Shown: piece by piece, positions 1 to 11,174 of the stretch | Numbering within the stretch: position 1 is the stretch's first letter | Layout: each line of letters starts with the position of its first letter | Source: Dryococelus australis | Lineage: Eukaryota; Arthropoda; Insecta; Phasmatodea; Phasmatidae | Assembly: GCA_029891345.1 (NCBI GenBank) | Contig: CM057009.1 | Span: 304,545,166-304,609,165 of the forward strand | Reading direction: 5' to 3' | Length of the DNA: 64,000 nt | Notes under the pieces: model-generated | Told to the model about the DNA's origin: nothing | The model's database searches: none | Seen by the model: only the letters and a program-made list of their open reading frames with translations | Program-made: the position numbers and the translations under genes

Positions 1-433
1 TAATAGACACAGTTGTTTTACATATTATATGTTCAACTGTAAGAATTCAACTCATGAAAGATGTATTACATTGTAGCTAGAAATAAACTTTAGAATAATT
101 ATGACCACCATGATCACTACAAGGATTGTGATAGTTTCAAATTATTTTAGCACTAAAAAACTGTAGTGATTTAGTTTCAAGTGTCCAAATAACTAGAGAA
201 AGTATGTTCATGTATTACCTATTTTGAATTTTTATCCATAACTTAGTCAACCAATTGAATGCAGCAATATCTTCCACAAAGATGGCAGCACCAGACTTTG
301 GCAAGAAAAAGGGAATTTTTTGCTCCAGTTTATATTCGTTTCTCCACAGAATGCACATGTGTTTATGGATGGCTGGACAGAATTTCTTGGCTGCTCAAGA
401 TCAGTCTATCAGCGGTGCTCCTCCCACCACCGA

Positions 434-664
434 GTGATGTGGCACCGTGGTAATTCACTGCACTCGCATTCGGGAGAATCCAGGTTCGATTCCCGGTCCG
501 GCCATCCTGATTTCAGTTTTCCATGGTTTCCCGAATTCACACCATGGGATGGGTCCCTACCAAAGGCCATGACCGATTCCTTCCCAATCCTCCTTCCCTG
601 TGCAACTTGCACAGTCTCTAATGACCTGTCAACGAGACGTTAAACCCACTTACTACCTACCCAT
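434..664 (+). repeat. tRNA-derived SINE (family 1)
   Basis: The left part reads like a tRNA gene. An A-box-like TGGCACCGTGG is at 440-450 and a B-box GGTTCGATTCC at 483-493, spaced as in a pol III internal promoter. It runs into a non-tRNA body (a CATCCTGATTT / TTTTCCATGGTTTCCC type segment) and ends near ACGTTAAACCCAC around 640-664. This layout is that of widespread arthropod tRNA-headed SINEs. It cannot be a working tRNA, because no acceptor stem or anticodon arm folds cleanly and the body continues past the tRNA 3' end. The exact right end is uncertain. Confidence 0.75.
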
Positions 665-1792
665 CCTCCTACTAGCTAGTGCCAGTAGCCTATCACGTGT
701 CTGTGATGTTGCTTAGTTCGCAGTGTTACAGTGGCCATAGTTAGACCAAAAAAATATTTCTCAGATGCACTCAAGACTTGCGAAAGATTTCTTTAAAATC
801 CAGCCATTTTTTGCAAGAGGTTCATTTTGCGGAATAAGTTGGTGAACATCGTAAGTCTGTATCTTTATCCGTTCCCATTTTAAATTATTAAGGGGAGTGC
901 ATGGAAGCTGGCATAAACGTACTATTTTTCAGAATAGAGGATATTTTTATGTCTTATCCCAACAGGAAACCATATTCGTAGGTATATCTAAATGTGCTCA
1001 TCCTGCTTTGAAAGTTGGCCATAATGCAGTCTGACTCGTGCTTAGTCAATATATGATAATGTGTATCACAGCTGCTTATTCAACCCAGATCTTTTTGGTA
1101 GCCCCAGTACTGCAACAAGTTTTGAATGTTCGTTTATCAGTTGCTTGCGTGTAAAGTTTTCTTAGAAATTATAATGCAAAGTCAACCTTATGCCAACACC
1201 TGTAGATGCAAAACGGAAGTGGTTCACAAACAAAGTCAATCTATAATATTAAGTGTGCAATTTTTAAAAATAAATTATCAAAGAATTTTGCTAAAGTATA
1301 TACTTTAAACAAAAATAACAGTTTAACAGCGAGATCAAATTGTGACGAAGCTGAAATTTACCTATTAAATTTTTTAAAATAATTTTTTGGTTTAGATGCT
1401 CATCTTTTGGAAGGTTTTTTGTAATGAAGATCCTTTTGTTAGGATTGGATACATTTTAATAATTTTTTTTATTATTTCAAAGGAGTAAAGGTTTTTCTGT
1501 TTGTCTTTTCCCGGGAATATTCCATTTTATCTAGTGTTTGCAATAGAAGGTTCTAGAGATGCTACATTCAGTGTTGTCTTTAGCAATTTTTTCCCCTTTA
1601 TTTCCAAACTGCCGAGCTGAGTTTAGCTTCAGGACTTCACTCTTTTCTGCTAAATAACAGTTTATAGAAGTGAAATGCAGTTTTCTCTCGCCACAGCATT
1701 TTCTGGAGTTTTTAAATAATTTATAAAGTGAAATAAAATATGTATATTAATATGATAAATTCTTGCAAGGTGTGTGAGAGATTCAATGGACA
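665..1792. other. AT-rich stretch without recognised gene
   Basis: No open frame above about 60 codons, no recognisable protein motif and no tandem repeat. Homopolymer T and A runs are common. Most likely intronic or intergenic. Confidence 0.5.
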
Positions 1793-2650
1793 TACCCATA
1801 AATTTCCTGTGACAACACAGCACCCAGTGTTATACTTGAGGCATCTGTTTGGAGGATAAATGGCCTTCAAAAACAGGAAGGAGCATATGCATCATTGGAT
1901 GGTGGGAAATTTTTAATTAATTTGGTTTTGTCTATGTCAATAGACACACCTTTCTCAGAAACTAAGTACCCCGAGAATGAAATTTCCTTAACAGTAAACT
2001 TTAAATTTTTGAGGTTAGCTGTAAGAGCTGCCTAATGCAATCTTTACAAGACTTCTTTTAAATGGGTAACATGCTGATCAAAACTTTCTGAGTACACTAC
2101 AAAGTCATCCACATAATTAAAAACGTACTTAAATTTAACATCTTCCAAGACTTGATTGAGAAGACGGGTGAGTAATTGGGCTCTAGTAGCATGTCCAAAC
2201 GATACAACCTTATATTGGAACAAGTTCCAGTGACATGTTTTGATTCCTTGGTATAAGAAATTTGGTAGTAGGCAGCATTTAAATCGAAAACACTTAAATA
2301 ATTAGCCTTACTAAACCAGTGAAAGGATGAGTTCAAATTTGGTAATGGTAAACTTTCAATATCTATCTGCTTGTTCAAAAGGTGATAATCCACCACTAAA
2401 CTATGGCCCTTTCCCTTACGTACCAGAAAAGATGGAGAACTGAAAGAGGATTTGGATGGCTCTATTAAATTATTGTCTAATAATTCCTACATTTGGTTTA
2501 CTATAATTTCCATTTTTGGAGGTGGAAAATCATAAGGATGATGCTTTACAGGTTTAGAATCCAGCAGTTTGATATCATATTCGATTAAATTAGTGTGCGC
2601 TAATTTTGGAGTTAAAAAATTAGGGAAATCGGAACACAAATTCATTATGA
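1793..2650 (-). pseudogene. Ty3/gypsy-like pol: reverse transcriptase and start of RNase H, decayed
   Basis: Read on the minus strand, this gives a Ty3/gypsy-type reverse transcriptase. A lead-in with the words LLDSKPVKHHPY and ELLDNNLIEPS (2560-2430) is followed by GKGHSLVVDYHLLNKQ (2410-2370), then FDLNAAYYQI (about 2280) and, near 2110, a degraded catalytic box that reads MWMTL, the place where a metal-binding aspartate pair is expected. Further down come FLGYLVSEKG (about 1945) and, in another frame, QTDASS...LGAVLSQE (1855-1800), the first part of RNase H. Several stops and frameshifts and an internal deletion before RNase H show it is dead; integrase is absent. It continues the gag and protease remnants at 5223-7860, from which it is separated by the insert at 2651-5222. 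Confidence 0.85.
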
Positions 2651-2819
2651 GTAGGGCTGGACAGATACCTATACCGATACATCGGCCGATTTACCCCAAA
2701 TTGGTATATGTTACAATCAGCCATGGTCCAATCAAATTGTTTCATCAATCCTAAGGATTTAATAATCACATTTTTGAATTCGTGAACCAAATTTCACCCA
2801 ACTTAGTACATATAGTATT

Positions 2820-4046
2820 ATGTAAGGATACTTAACTTTTATAGTTTTCGACCACGCCAGGCACTTATTTTCAAAATGGCGGCCATTTTAAAATTTAGGG
2901 TGATGTTATATCTCTGAAACCATTCAACCAATTTATACCGAATTTTGTATGCTGACAGCGCAAAGTGTAGGCACTGAATTCAGTACTGAATATCGTTATA
3001 GGTCCGCCATTTTGGAAAATAGCGTCACATGAAAAAATCAGGCTTTTACATTCTCTCTCTAAAACTACCAAACTAATTTTTGCCAAATTTGGCACGTAAG
3101 TAATACTATGATAGTCCCAGTAAATATAAGTAACTGAACTTATTAGGCACTTATTTTCAAAATGGTGGCCCTTGTAAATATTTTAAGTTTCTTTGGCATA
3201 ACTACCACACCGTTTGACCAGTTTCAACCAAATTTCGTATGACAGTATCTATTTCAGGCAACATATACACAAAAAAACAACTCCTTTTGTCTGCCATTTG
3301 GTAAAATAGCACTATGTAAATTAATAAAGTTTTTGTGTAATATCTCGGTAAACAATTGACAGAGTCCTACGAAATTTGGCAGACAAGTAGTACTGCAGCA
3401 ATTGATACGTAAAAATATGTTTCAAGTATGTCAAACACTTATTTTGAAAATGGCAGCTATCTAGCTATTTTTAGCATAGTATCATATATCTTCAAAACAA
3501 TTTTATCAATTCCAACTTATCTTTGTATGCTAGCTCTATATATATATAACATCAAATATTTCTACATGGAGCCTCTTTCGTCTTCCATTTTGTAAGGTAG
3601 TGCCACACTAATAAATGAAGTTTTTATGTTATATCTCGGAAAAGAATTGTCCAATTCCTACCAAATATGGCACACAAATAGTACTGCAGCAGGTAATGAT
3701 AACTGATATGTTTTGGGTGTGTCGGATACTTACTATCAAAATGGCAGCCATATAGCTATTCTAGTTTTGTATGTTATATAATGAACACAGTGTAATTAAT
3801 TATAATCAAACTTTGTATGCTGGCTGTATATATTACAAACATCAAATATGTCCATACAAAATATTTTTGTTTGCCATTTTGTAAAATAGTATGTCTCACA
3901 AATTAAAATTATGTGATATCTCAGAAAAAAAACAACCTATTTCTATCAAATTTGGCAATCCAGTATCACTATGGCAGGCCATGTAAACTTATAAACTTTG
4001 AGAAGGTCAGACATATATTTTGAAAATGGCATTTATATAAACATTT
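2820..4046 (+). repeat. Tandem array, five ~287-bp units
   Basis: A landmark resembling CACTTATTTTCAAAATGGC recurs at about 2861, 3147, 3435, 3726 and 4011 (spacing 286, 288, 291, 285). In each unit it is followed by a GCCAT...TAGCTATTTTTAG-like stretch, then a CAAATTTGTATGCTG-like stretch, then TGCCATTTTGTAAAATAG, then TATCTCGGAAAA and finally an AATTTGGCA-like stretch with AGTACTGCAG. Units are clearly diverged from each other (roughly two thirds identical by eye). The same unit occurs in reverse at 57340-58270. Confidence 0.85.
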
Positions 4047-4047
4047 T

Positions 4048-4170
4048 AGAAGGGCTGGACTGATACCTATACTGATACTGATACATTGGCTGATAAACAA
4101 AAAAATGGTGTCAGTTACAATTGACCATGGTTCAACCAAATCATTTCATCAACCCAAATGATTTAATCAT
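4048..4170 (+). repeat. Second copy of the insert's left terminal block
   Basis: From GGGCTGGACTGATACC onward this repeats the first ~115 bp of the insert (2655-2770): the GATAC motif, the AATTGACCATGGTTCAACCAAAT-like region (2715-2745 in the first copy), the TTTCATCAA word and the ATGATTTAATCATCA word. The array therefore lies between two direct copies of this block, as if the array-bearing unit had duplicated or a second related element had landed at the array's edge. Confidence 0.75.
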
Positions 4171-5222
4171 CATGGAAATTACCACACTTGGTTATCTTGC
4201 AGGGCATGTGTTCAAAAACAAATAATTTTATTTTCGCAACCGAAAAACTATTATCTTATTTTACGTTTATATTTGAGTAACAGGCGATTTGAAATTAAAT
4301 AGAAACAGATATGACTGGCTTTGGTGTTGCTACCTGATGAAATTCGTAAAATAAAATGTAATTAAACTTATAATACTGGTATCTGCTTTTGAGGTGGTTA
4401 AAATTAATTTGTAAAACATTGTCGTACATTTTATATCACGTAAACGTCAACTGTATATTGATCTATTGCTCTCACATCATATATAGATATTTATTTCGCA
4501 GCATGACACAATTCATTAATCAATTAGTATCAATATTTATAGTTTTATGTACGAATCTGATTTGAATGAGCCAAATTGCTGTGGTGGTGATGCTCATTCA
4601 TGGACATAATCATAACATGTATTTTATTTATAAACTAACATCTCTAACAAAAAATGTTGGTGATATGAAGAAAGTAAATAGTACACATATATCAAGCAGA
4701 TGAATGCAATTTACGCACTGAACATGAGCACTGTATTTAAAAACACTGCCGCCTTTACTCATCTTTTGTATTTTGTCGTTAGGTTCTTTACAAATACGGC
4801 ATTTACAACTATTGGGCGCGGTTGGTGATTGTCCCCAGCTGATTACATCGCAAAACCGGTTAAGACTGCGTAAATTGTTACAGTTTTAGATTGTGCCCCT
4901 GAGTTTGATAAAGTTTTTTTATAAACTGACCAAAATGCTAAACTGCAATGTAAACATTGAGTGGATGGGAAAAGACACGTGCTTAAATACTGCCAAGTCG
5001 TATACACAGTGATTTATAGTGTACTATTGTATAAGGAACTGTATGTAACTAGTTTGTATTTACTGACATGTTTTTCCACACCCTGGAAACTTTGTGCTCA
5101 TTTTAAAGTTACTCAGACACAATATAAAAAATTACAAATGAAATTATTCGTATCGGCACTATCTGCGGGATCGGCCACAAAGTATCGGTAATATTGGCAA
5201 AATGGGGCTTGGAACCACCTCT

Positions 5223-5851
5223 AATCATGACCCTGTTTTTTTTTCTTTTCGAGATGATTTATTGATAGAGAACTCTGATTACTAACAATTTCAGACAACT
5301 GTACTACTTCACTGGTCTGATCGGAATTAGAAAATGGAATGATCACTTGCTTATTAAATTTAATCATAATGGATCTGGTCTGTATGTCCATTACCATACC
5401 AGGTTTTGAAATTAAATCAGATCTTGGAATGAGATTAGTTGCAATAGTGTCACACACTTAAAATGGGAAAGTCCAAGAAATCAAATCAATCTTAATTTTC
5501 ACAATGCCAGCTATACTGACTGGCAAACGTTGATCTGAAACTGTGACACATTTTAAGTTTACTGGTTGTGTACCTTTCACATATCCCTCATCCTGTAATT
5601 TTTGGGAGAAAAATAAAAACTGATGCTGAAATAAAACTATGCACAGAAACTGTATCAAGAAGACCATTGATTTCAAGAGGACCTAACTGTGTGGCAAGAT
5701 ATGGAGAAAATGGTTTGGTTAATGGCAAAATGTTATGGCATTGTCTCTTTTTTAAATAACCATTTTTCTTACATTTCCTACATTTTCTGTTGCTAAAACA
5801 ATGCCATTTATTTCCTAAATCATCTTCAACTAAATCTTTCATAACACACAC
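5223..5851 (-). pseudogene. Gypsy-like retropepsin and linker to RT, decayed
   Basis: On the minus strand, the reading around 5700-5640 gives PYLATQLGPLEINGLLDTVS, the flap-and-active-site region of an LTR-retrotransposon aspartic protease. The catalytic glycine position is changed (D-T-V), so the enzyme would be inactive. Two further frames (5676-5458 and 5457-5223) continue with a hydrophobic linker containing KCVTVSDQRLPVSI and GMVMDIQTRSIMIKF, as expected between protease and RT. The frames are broken by stops and shifts. It abuts the insert at 5222. Confidence 0.75.
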
Positions 5852-5959
5852 TGACTATAGCTCTGTATTTAATTTTTCACCTTTTTGTGATATCTGTTTT
5901 TTGGAAAGTTTTAGTTTCTTACATGATCTTAACATTTTCTGCTGTGGTTTAAACCACCA

Positions 5960-6680
5960 CCCTAAGAGTTTTTTGTATTCTTTTGAGCTTTCAATTTCTC
6001 TTGCAGTTTTCTACACCATTTTCTGAAATGTCCTGCTTGTTTACAAAAATGACCTGTTTTATTTGATTTCTTACTAGTTTCTGACTGATCTTTGGGTTTC
6101 TCTTTTGGACTTACACTAGCCAAATTTTTACTTTCAGACACATTGTTCTCATTACGTCTTTTCTTGCAAAATGAGGTGGGAGGTTTTCTGAAATGAAAGG
6201 ATGACTCATCTCTTGACTGATCAGCAAAAGCCACATTTGTTGAGTTTATACAAAACATATCTAACTCTGCAAATGTGTGTAGCCTATTCGCAAAGATAGC
6301 ACTTGAGAACTATGTGGGGTTCAATCCATCCAAGATGGTTGAGACTACATCAGCTACTGACAGACAAACGCAAAACCATAGCTGCTGCCTTAACATCAGC
6401 TATATAGTTGGCTAAGTGCTCAGAGTGCTGCTAAAACCTGTTAAACCATTCCAGCCTAATAATGACTACCATTCTGGCTGGAATAAAATAATCTAAGATA
6501 TCATTGTGATAATGACCACAACTAAAATTATTTGCAATTGCTAGGGTCATTCTGTCACTCAAGGGAGAACGAGTGAAGCGAAAAATGATTTTCAGCAACT
6601 GATTATCTGGTACGTTACCTTTTTGCTTAATCCTATTTAATTCTGCAAAAATTTCAACAATTGATAGATATTTCATGTAT
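5960..6680 (-). pseudogene. Gypsy-like gag, capsid part and broken zinc knuckle
   Basis: The minus-strand frames 6676-6431 and 6258-5962 carry a capsid-like region: the starts MKYLSIVEIFAELNRIKQKG and, across a frame break near 6430-6260, text resembling the C-terminal capsid of Ty3/gypsy gags. A basic linker is followed by CKQAGHFRKWCRKL, a CCHC zinc knuckle that has lost its first cysteine (the sequence reads TGHFCKQAGHFRKWC). The lysine-rich tail ends at a stop near 5962. Gag coats and packages the element RNA. Stops and the lost cysteine mark it as dead. Confidence 0.8.
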
Positions 6681-6684
6681 CAGT

Positions 6685-7860
6685 TTAAGGGAAAACTGCT
6701 AAAATTCTCTTCAAGGGATGAGAGAGCTTGCCATATGCTAAAAATGAGAATTGAGCATGAGGGGTGAATAAGGGATGTGGCTGAGAATTCTGAAGGGGTA
6801 GGAGGTGCAAGGTGGTGATATGGGGTGAGTGGTGTAAGGCTGTAGTAGACTGAATGCCAAAGGTTTGATGTTGATTTAACAGTAATTCTGAATGTGATTG
6901 GCTAAGAAGGGGGGGTTGAGGGGTTTTGTGGAATGGCAAGAGGGGTATACGAGGGTAGGCCTGATGTGAAGTGAGTACATGTTATGTTTGGCTAGCCTGA
7001 TAGGGAAAGAGTTTGTGCTGTAAACTGAGGGGTTGAGGAGTGGTTAGGGGTGGCTGGGTGGATGATGGGGTGTGAGGAAGCTGGGAAGTGGTTGAAAGAA
7101 AATTTTGGATTGGGTGGTTGGTTGCCAGGAAATTTGCTGAAGGCTGGATGGATTGAAATAAAATGCAGAGTGGTTGGGAGGGGAGGGATGAGGTTGGGAT
7201 GTCAGAAGTGGTACTAAGTGTGTGTGTATTAGTGGAAACTACCACTAAAAAAGTAACGTTATCCTCATTACATTTTGTACTGCTTTGCTCCTCGGCAGCA
7301 ACCAAGGTAGGGATGGGGTTATGTGGAAAGACAGAGGAAGATGTGTGAGCAGTAGTGATGGGTGGCGAGGTGAGTGGGGTGGGTGAATGTGAAGATGATA
7401 ACTCAGGTGTAGCAGGTTGCACACCTACTATGCAGACACAAATCCCTTTTTCTGGCCACCCTGAAAATATACAAATTAGTGCTTTCCGCACACTGCTAGT
7501 TTCAGAACTACCAGCTGTGGTCTGAACAGCTGTTGGCAACTGTGTTTCAGTTGCTAAAACCTATAAGTACTTATATGTAATTTTTGTTTACAATGTCCAA
7601 AAAAATTGTCAATTTCTGTCAAGTACATAACATGTATATGGCCCTGACCTAATAACTGAAGTACAGTTAACCTATGCCTGACGTGTTAAACTTGTCAAGC
7701 ATCTAAGCAAGTCTGCTTGATGCAAACTGTTTTGCAGCGAAACAACAGTGTCATTCAAATCAGATACTTTTTTAGCGCAGATGGCAAACTTGTCCATTAA
7801 ATCAATTTGCCTAACGTATTCCACTGTGGACAGAGTAACTTGTTTTAATGCCACGTATAC
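6685..7860 (-). pseudogene. Upstream gag region, Ser/Thr/Pro-rich, decayed
   Basis: Frames at 6939-6685, 7539-6982 (185 codons, the longest open frame in the window) and 7854-7672 lie head to tail on the strand of the gag remnant and just upstream of it. The 185-codon frame is dominated by Ser, Thr, Pro and Gln, with many short direct repeats such as STTSQLPHTPSSTQPPL. The most upstream frame contains a heptad-like stretch (DKFAICAKKVSDLNDTVVSL) that could be a coiled coil. By position I assign them to the N-terminal half of the same gag. No motif beyond composition supports this, and low-complexity DNA could also give such a frame. Confidence 0.5.
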
Positions 7861-9110
7861 CTTTTTTGCATAGCTGTTGCATATCTCTTGATAAGTCTAG
7901 ATTATGCAAAAAGTAGCTTGTATATCAATTCGTCCTAGAGAATATACTCCAGCACAACAAGCTAAAAAAACAACTGCTTGTTTTGTTTTCCATGCGAAAT
8001 TCACACAATACTTACAAGCTAAGAGTTTACTTAACCATGTGTATGTAATGTAGACAATAAAATGTTATTAGGCTATACCAAAACATAACAAAACTAGAAA
8101 TATTATAGGATAGTAATTGCAATCTCTAATTTGTAATTACTGTGCATGTAAAAACCAAATAAACTAACATTACGCCAGGCAAGATAGCTACACATGCCGG
8201 CCAATGAAATGTGAAAGTAGCATGGTGGCTGAATACCGAAGGTTGTCATGTAATGTTACTCGATTAAACACAGCAACAACACAATTAAATACAAAAGTAG
8301 AAAACAAGGTTACCTTTTTTGTTGCAGTAGAGAAAGAATGGCTCAAGACACACAACAAAGACTTGAAAACAAAATGTTGCACGTATGAAAATCAATCATT
8401 AAAAAAAAGACATGATTGCTAATGGTGTAGCGATTGTTTAAGCATGCTCGTAGCTACCATTTATAGGCAAGCGTGTATGTGGATTGTAACCATGCTTTGC
8501 CACCATTTGAATTATGTCACTACTATTAACAAAAACTGATACCATTTGTTACATAATAAAATTAATGTAAATTGCATGCTGGAAAAGTGGCACCATCCAT
8601 TATAACTGAAGATTACCATTACACTAAAATAAATATTGTTTAAATAATTAAAGTTAATCAGAGAAAATTTTATATAATTTCTACCACAAGGAGTTTAATT
8701 AAATAAAAGAACGTATTTTCAGAAGATTCATGACCTCTGTGTATTTTATATTAAATTTAAAAAAAACTATACTGTAACATGGAAATATGACTGCGTCTCT
8801 TATAGATCAAATCATCACATCAATACATTTCACTGTAGAATAATTTAAGTTTGTTAAATTGGGATTTAAAAAATTAATTTAACAATCATAAATCAGAATT
8901 AAAACAATGTAACATGATTTCCTTATTGGTGAAAATAAACAGTATCTTAGTATTCCATAGGTCACCATATTAAATACCATATTTTATTTGCCAAATTAAT
9001 ACAAAAATCACAGCATTTATTCTTGAGTTGAAAAAAAGGTACTTTTAGAGTCCATTGTGAGACTTATTAAATAAAATAAGTTATTCCAAACTGACCATTT
9101 TTTAATTTTA
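7861..9110. other. AT-rich stretch, nothing recognised
   Basis: No convincing open frame. Short overlapping frames on both strands near 8190-8420 share the same DNA and look accidental. If the gypsy-like element once had a 5' LTR it should lie here, but I see no second LTR copy at the other end to confirm it. Confidence 0.4.
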
Positions 9111-9114
9111 AAAA

Positions 9115-9822
9115 TGTTCATATCTGATTGTTGTGCCATGTCCAAGAAAAGCTGGACACCAACATGAGCCACGTTGGTCAATGAGCTGCAAATAGTAACT
9201 GCGCACCGCAGTCCCCCATACTAAAGAAGATAGGAAGGCGAAATTTGGCAATTCCATACCAATAAGATGAATGAAATGTGAGGTCACGGAAAAATTGGAA
9301 CCTACAGGACCTCGAACCACATCTCAATTCGGAAAACCATCCAGAAAAACGAACGCTCCATAAAGGAGGGTTCAAACGACGTTACTTGAGGGTGCCAAAA
9401 AAAAACACACTAGTCAGCTATGTTGCGCTAAACTACATTTCCAAAAAATATGCTAGCTACATGTATTGTAGGTAAAACGTGTATTCTGAGACTACATCCT
9501 TCCATGGTATGAAAATTAATCTGCTGCTGCCAAGAGATGCATCTAGTAGTCTCCAAGTCCAGTGTTCAAGTGTCCCTGACAAAGCGTGTCCTACACGGAG
9601 TAGTACAAGAACTAGAGCTTGCCCGGTGGAAGAATACACTAGAATTTTAGTTTCAGAACTACTGATAGATGGCACGGGGATGAACAAATTCTCTTCCAGA
9701 CGGTGCAAAGGGCACTTTTTTCTGTGGTACGGCCTACAGACTGTGGACAAAATACTATACAATACAATATTGTGGGTTAATTTTACATGGGGCTCTTCGC
9801 CGTAAAGCCTTACTGCCACCAT
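9115..9822. other. GC-richer patch, probably an unrecognised repeat
   Basis: Base composition changes sharply around 9115 and returns to the AT-rich background after about 9800. Both strands carry open frames here (for example 9479-9805 plus, 9822-9457 minus, 9375-9178 minus), as expected when GC content rises. None shows a family motif I know. Most likely a fragment of a transposable element. Confidence 0.35.
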
Positions 9823-10325
9823 GGCCTCCCAATAGGCAGTGGAGAGGGATCATGCCCTCTAATCGCAGGTGACCCTAATTCATAACTGCATTAACCTGAT
9901 ACACAGTCGCACCAGAAGCCACCATACCTTAAGGTTCTGGGACCCTCGCCCCCAGATACCAAGCTAGAGGTCAGGCAAAGATATTATCCAACCCCAAAGA
10001 TACTATCTCAAAAACCCAACAGAGCATGATAACGAAACATTAAAACACAATTTCAGTAAATATTAATTTATTTTCACACTCTGTTCATCGTACTTTAGAA
10101 TTTCTCAACTGCAGGCAACTGATCAGTAATATCAGAGAGCCTTATTCAGTTTACCACATTTCCTAGTTATATGATAACTAAATAAATGTCCTTTCATGTA
10201 CGAGTAATCTCCACATCTCTAGTGCCTCTCCAGAGCACAACCGGAGCGGGTTGCCACTCACCGCCCGGTCCTTCAAAAGTGGGGGAATCTCTCTGGACTT
10301 CCTCCAGCATACGCTGTGGACACAA
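9803..10325 (+). repeat. GC-rich repeat R1, interrupted and truncated copy
   Basis: Two blocks match the larger copy at 38577-38900 in order and orientation. Block one (9803-9986) shares GGCCTCCCAATAGGC, the ATGCCCTCTAA-type word, GAGGTTCTGNGA-like text and ACCAAGC. Block two (10205-10325) shares CCAGAGCACAACC/CCAGGACACAACC, GGTTGCC-CTCAC-GCCCGG and CCTCCAGCATACG. In the second copy the blocks are nearly adjacent; here about 220 bp of AT-rich DNA separates them. The family is not recognised. Confidence 0.75.
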
Positions 10326-10925
10326 TGACAATTTACAGTGCAAGGAAGCAGCACTTCAGGAGTTCAGGTGCAGCTGGAATAAGAAATACCCTATCTTAAA
10401 GAGTCATGCAAAGTATCCGGTGCATCCTATACATATGTAGCAAGCGTAGTTGTTCTCACAGATTCAGGCTGTGTGAAGTCGTCCTTGCCTGCCTGCTTTC
10501 CTGCCAGTGAGCTAGCTGGGACATAAAACACTTGTAAAGCCCCGAGAAAAATAAAAAAGTCACCACAAATCTACTAAGTTATAATTCCCAAATACTAATT
10601 ACACTTAAATAATTTCCTTTCAAAATAACTGCAACCCAAAAAAAATATTTTAATACAATTAATTTTTTTTTAACTATGTGCCTTTTTAAAAAAAAGGCAC
10701 AATTATGGTGCCTCTCACTATACTTAATTAATACAATGAAAGGGCTGCATAATTTATATAAACCTTTCTGGTGGATTTATCAGTACTCCAAATAAAAGTA
10801 TCACTGTCCTATGCATTATGTTAGTACACACTGTTTGTGCGGATCACACAACTGCATGAGTGAAGGCATAAAACTACCTAAGAAATTAATTCTAAGTGTG
10901 TCATAAGTAAGAACTAATACTGTAC
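10326..10925. other. Intron sequence downstream of the ARM exon
   Basis: On the minus strand this follows the donor site at 10925-10920 (GTACAG). No further exon with a matching phase and ARM-like content was found. The next exon must lie further left or outside the window. Confidence 0.45.
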
Positions 10926-11174
10926 CTGTGCTGCTAGGAGGCTTGGAACCATATCCTCATTACAAGATAAATTCACTAGAAGTTTGAGTGTCTGGAGCTT
11001 TACTTGAGGGCTGCCATTATCCACAAGACTGTAGAGTGAGTGCAGTGCAGGATAGAATTCTTCATGCCAGTCAGGCAATACTGCAATATTTGCCAGAGTC
11101 ACGAGAGCACTGAACACAATGGTCTCCTTTGGCTGCTCTGTATTTATAAATGTCAGCAACAATGGTATGGATTC
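10926..11174 (-). CDS. ARMC10: ARMC10-like protein, internal exon (armadillo repeats)
   Basis: This is an 83-codon phase-0 exon. On the minus strand the acceptor TTTTTAG ends at 11175, and coding begins GAA TCC ATA CCA, giving ESIPLLLTFINTEQPKETIV. It ends SCNEDMVPSLLAAQ at 10926 before a GTACAG donor. The residues form helical armadillo units: LVTLANIAVLPDWHEEFYPA, then SPQVKLQTLKLLVNLS. The closing motif LVNLSCNED.VPSLLAAQ resembles the LLNLSENPAMTEGLLRAQ segment of vertebrate ARMC10, including the exon end right after the glutamine. ARMC10 is a membrane-anchored ARM protein of mitochondria and ER; transfer of that role to this gene is inference. No stop or frameshift is present. It could instead be another ARMC10/ARMCX-like paralogue. 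Confidence 0.78.

Larger units (their letters stand above)
2651..5222. mobile_element. 2.57-kb insertion splitting the gypsy-like pol (hAT-like?)
   Basis: The block starts GTAGGGCTGGACAGATACC and ends before AATCATGACCCTG. On both sides the minus-strand retroelement reading is continuous in content: the segment after protease stops at 5223, and the lead-in to RT begins at 2650. An imperfect 8-bp direct repeat, CATTATGA (2643-2650) and AATCATGA (5223-5230), flanks it, which fits an hAT-type target duplication. Both ends are rich in GATAC/TATCGG motifs. No transposase is visible inside. It carries a tandem array and a repeat of its own left end. Family assignment is inference. Confidence 0.55.

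Noticed and set aside
437..510. Possible tRNA gene from A-box and B-box
   Set aside because: The boxes are part of a SINE: the cloverleaf does not close and the similarity continues into the SINE body.
2895..3095. 66-codon minus-strand frame as a gene
   Set aside because: It lies within one tandem unit, and the frame is not kept in the other units.
2820..4046. CRISPR array
   Set aside because: Units are ~287 bp, diverged throughout and have no short conserved repeat with unique spacers; the DNA is eukaryotic.
7163..7348. 61-codon plus-strand frame
   Set aside because: It is the antisense shadow of the Ser/Thr/Pro-rich gag-region frame.
9457..9822. 121-codon minus-strand frame overlapping a 108-codon plus-strand frame
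   Set aside because: Mutually overlapping frames in a GC-richer patch, without motif, splice context or start context.
10914..10925. Extension of the ARM exon to the frame's stop codon at 10914
   Set aside because: A GT donor lies exactly after the glutamine that ends the corresponding ARMC10 segment; the three extra codons are better read as intron.
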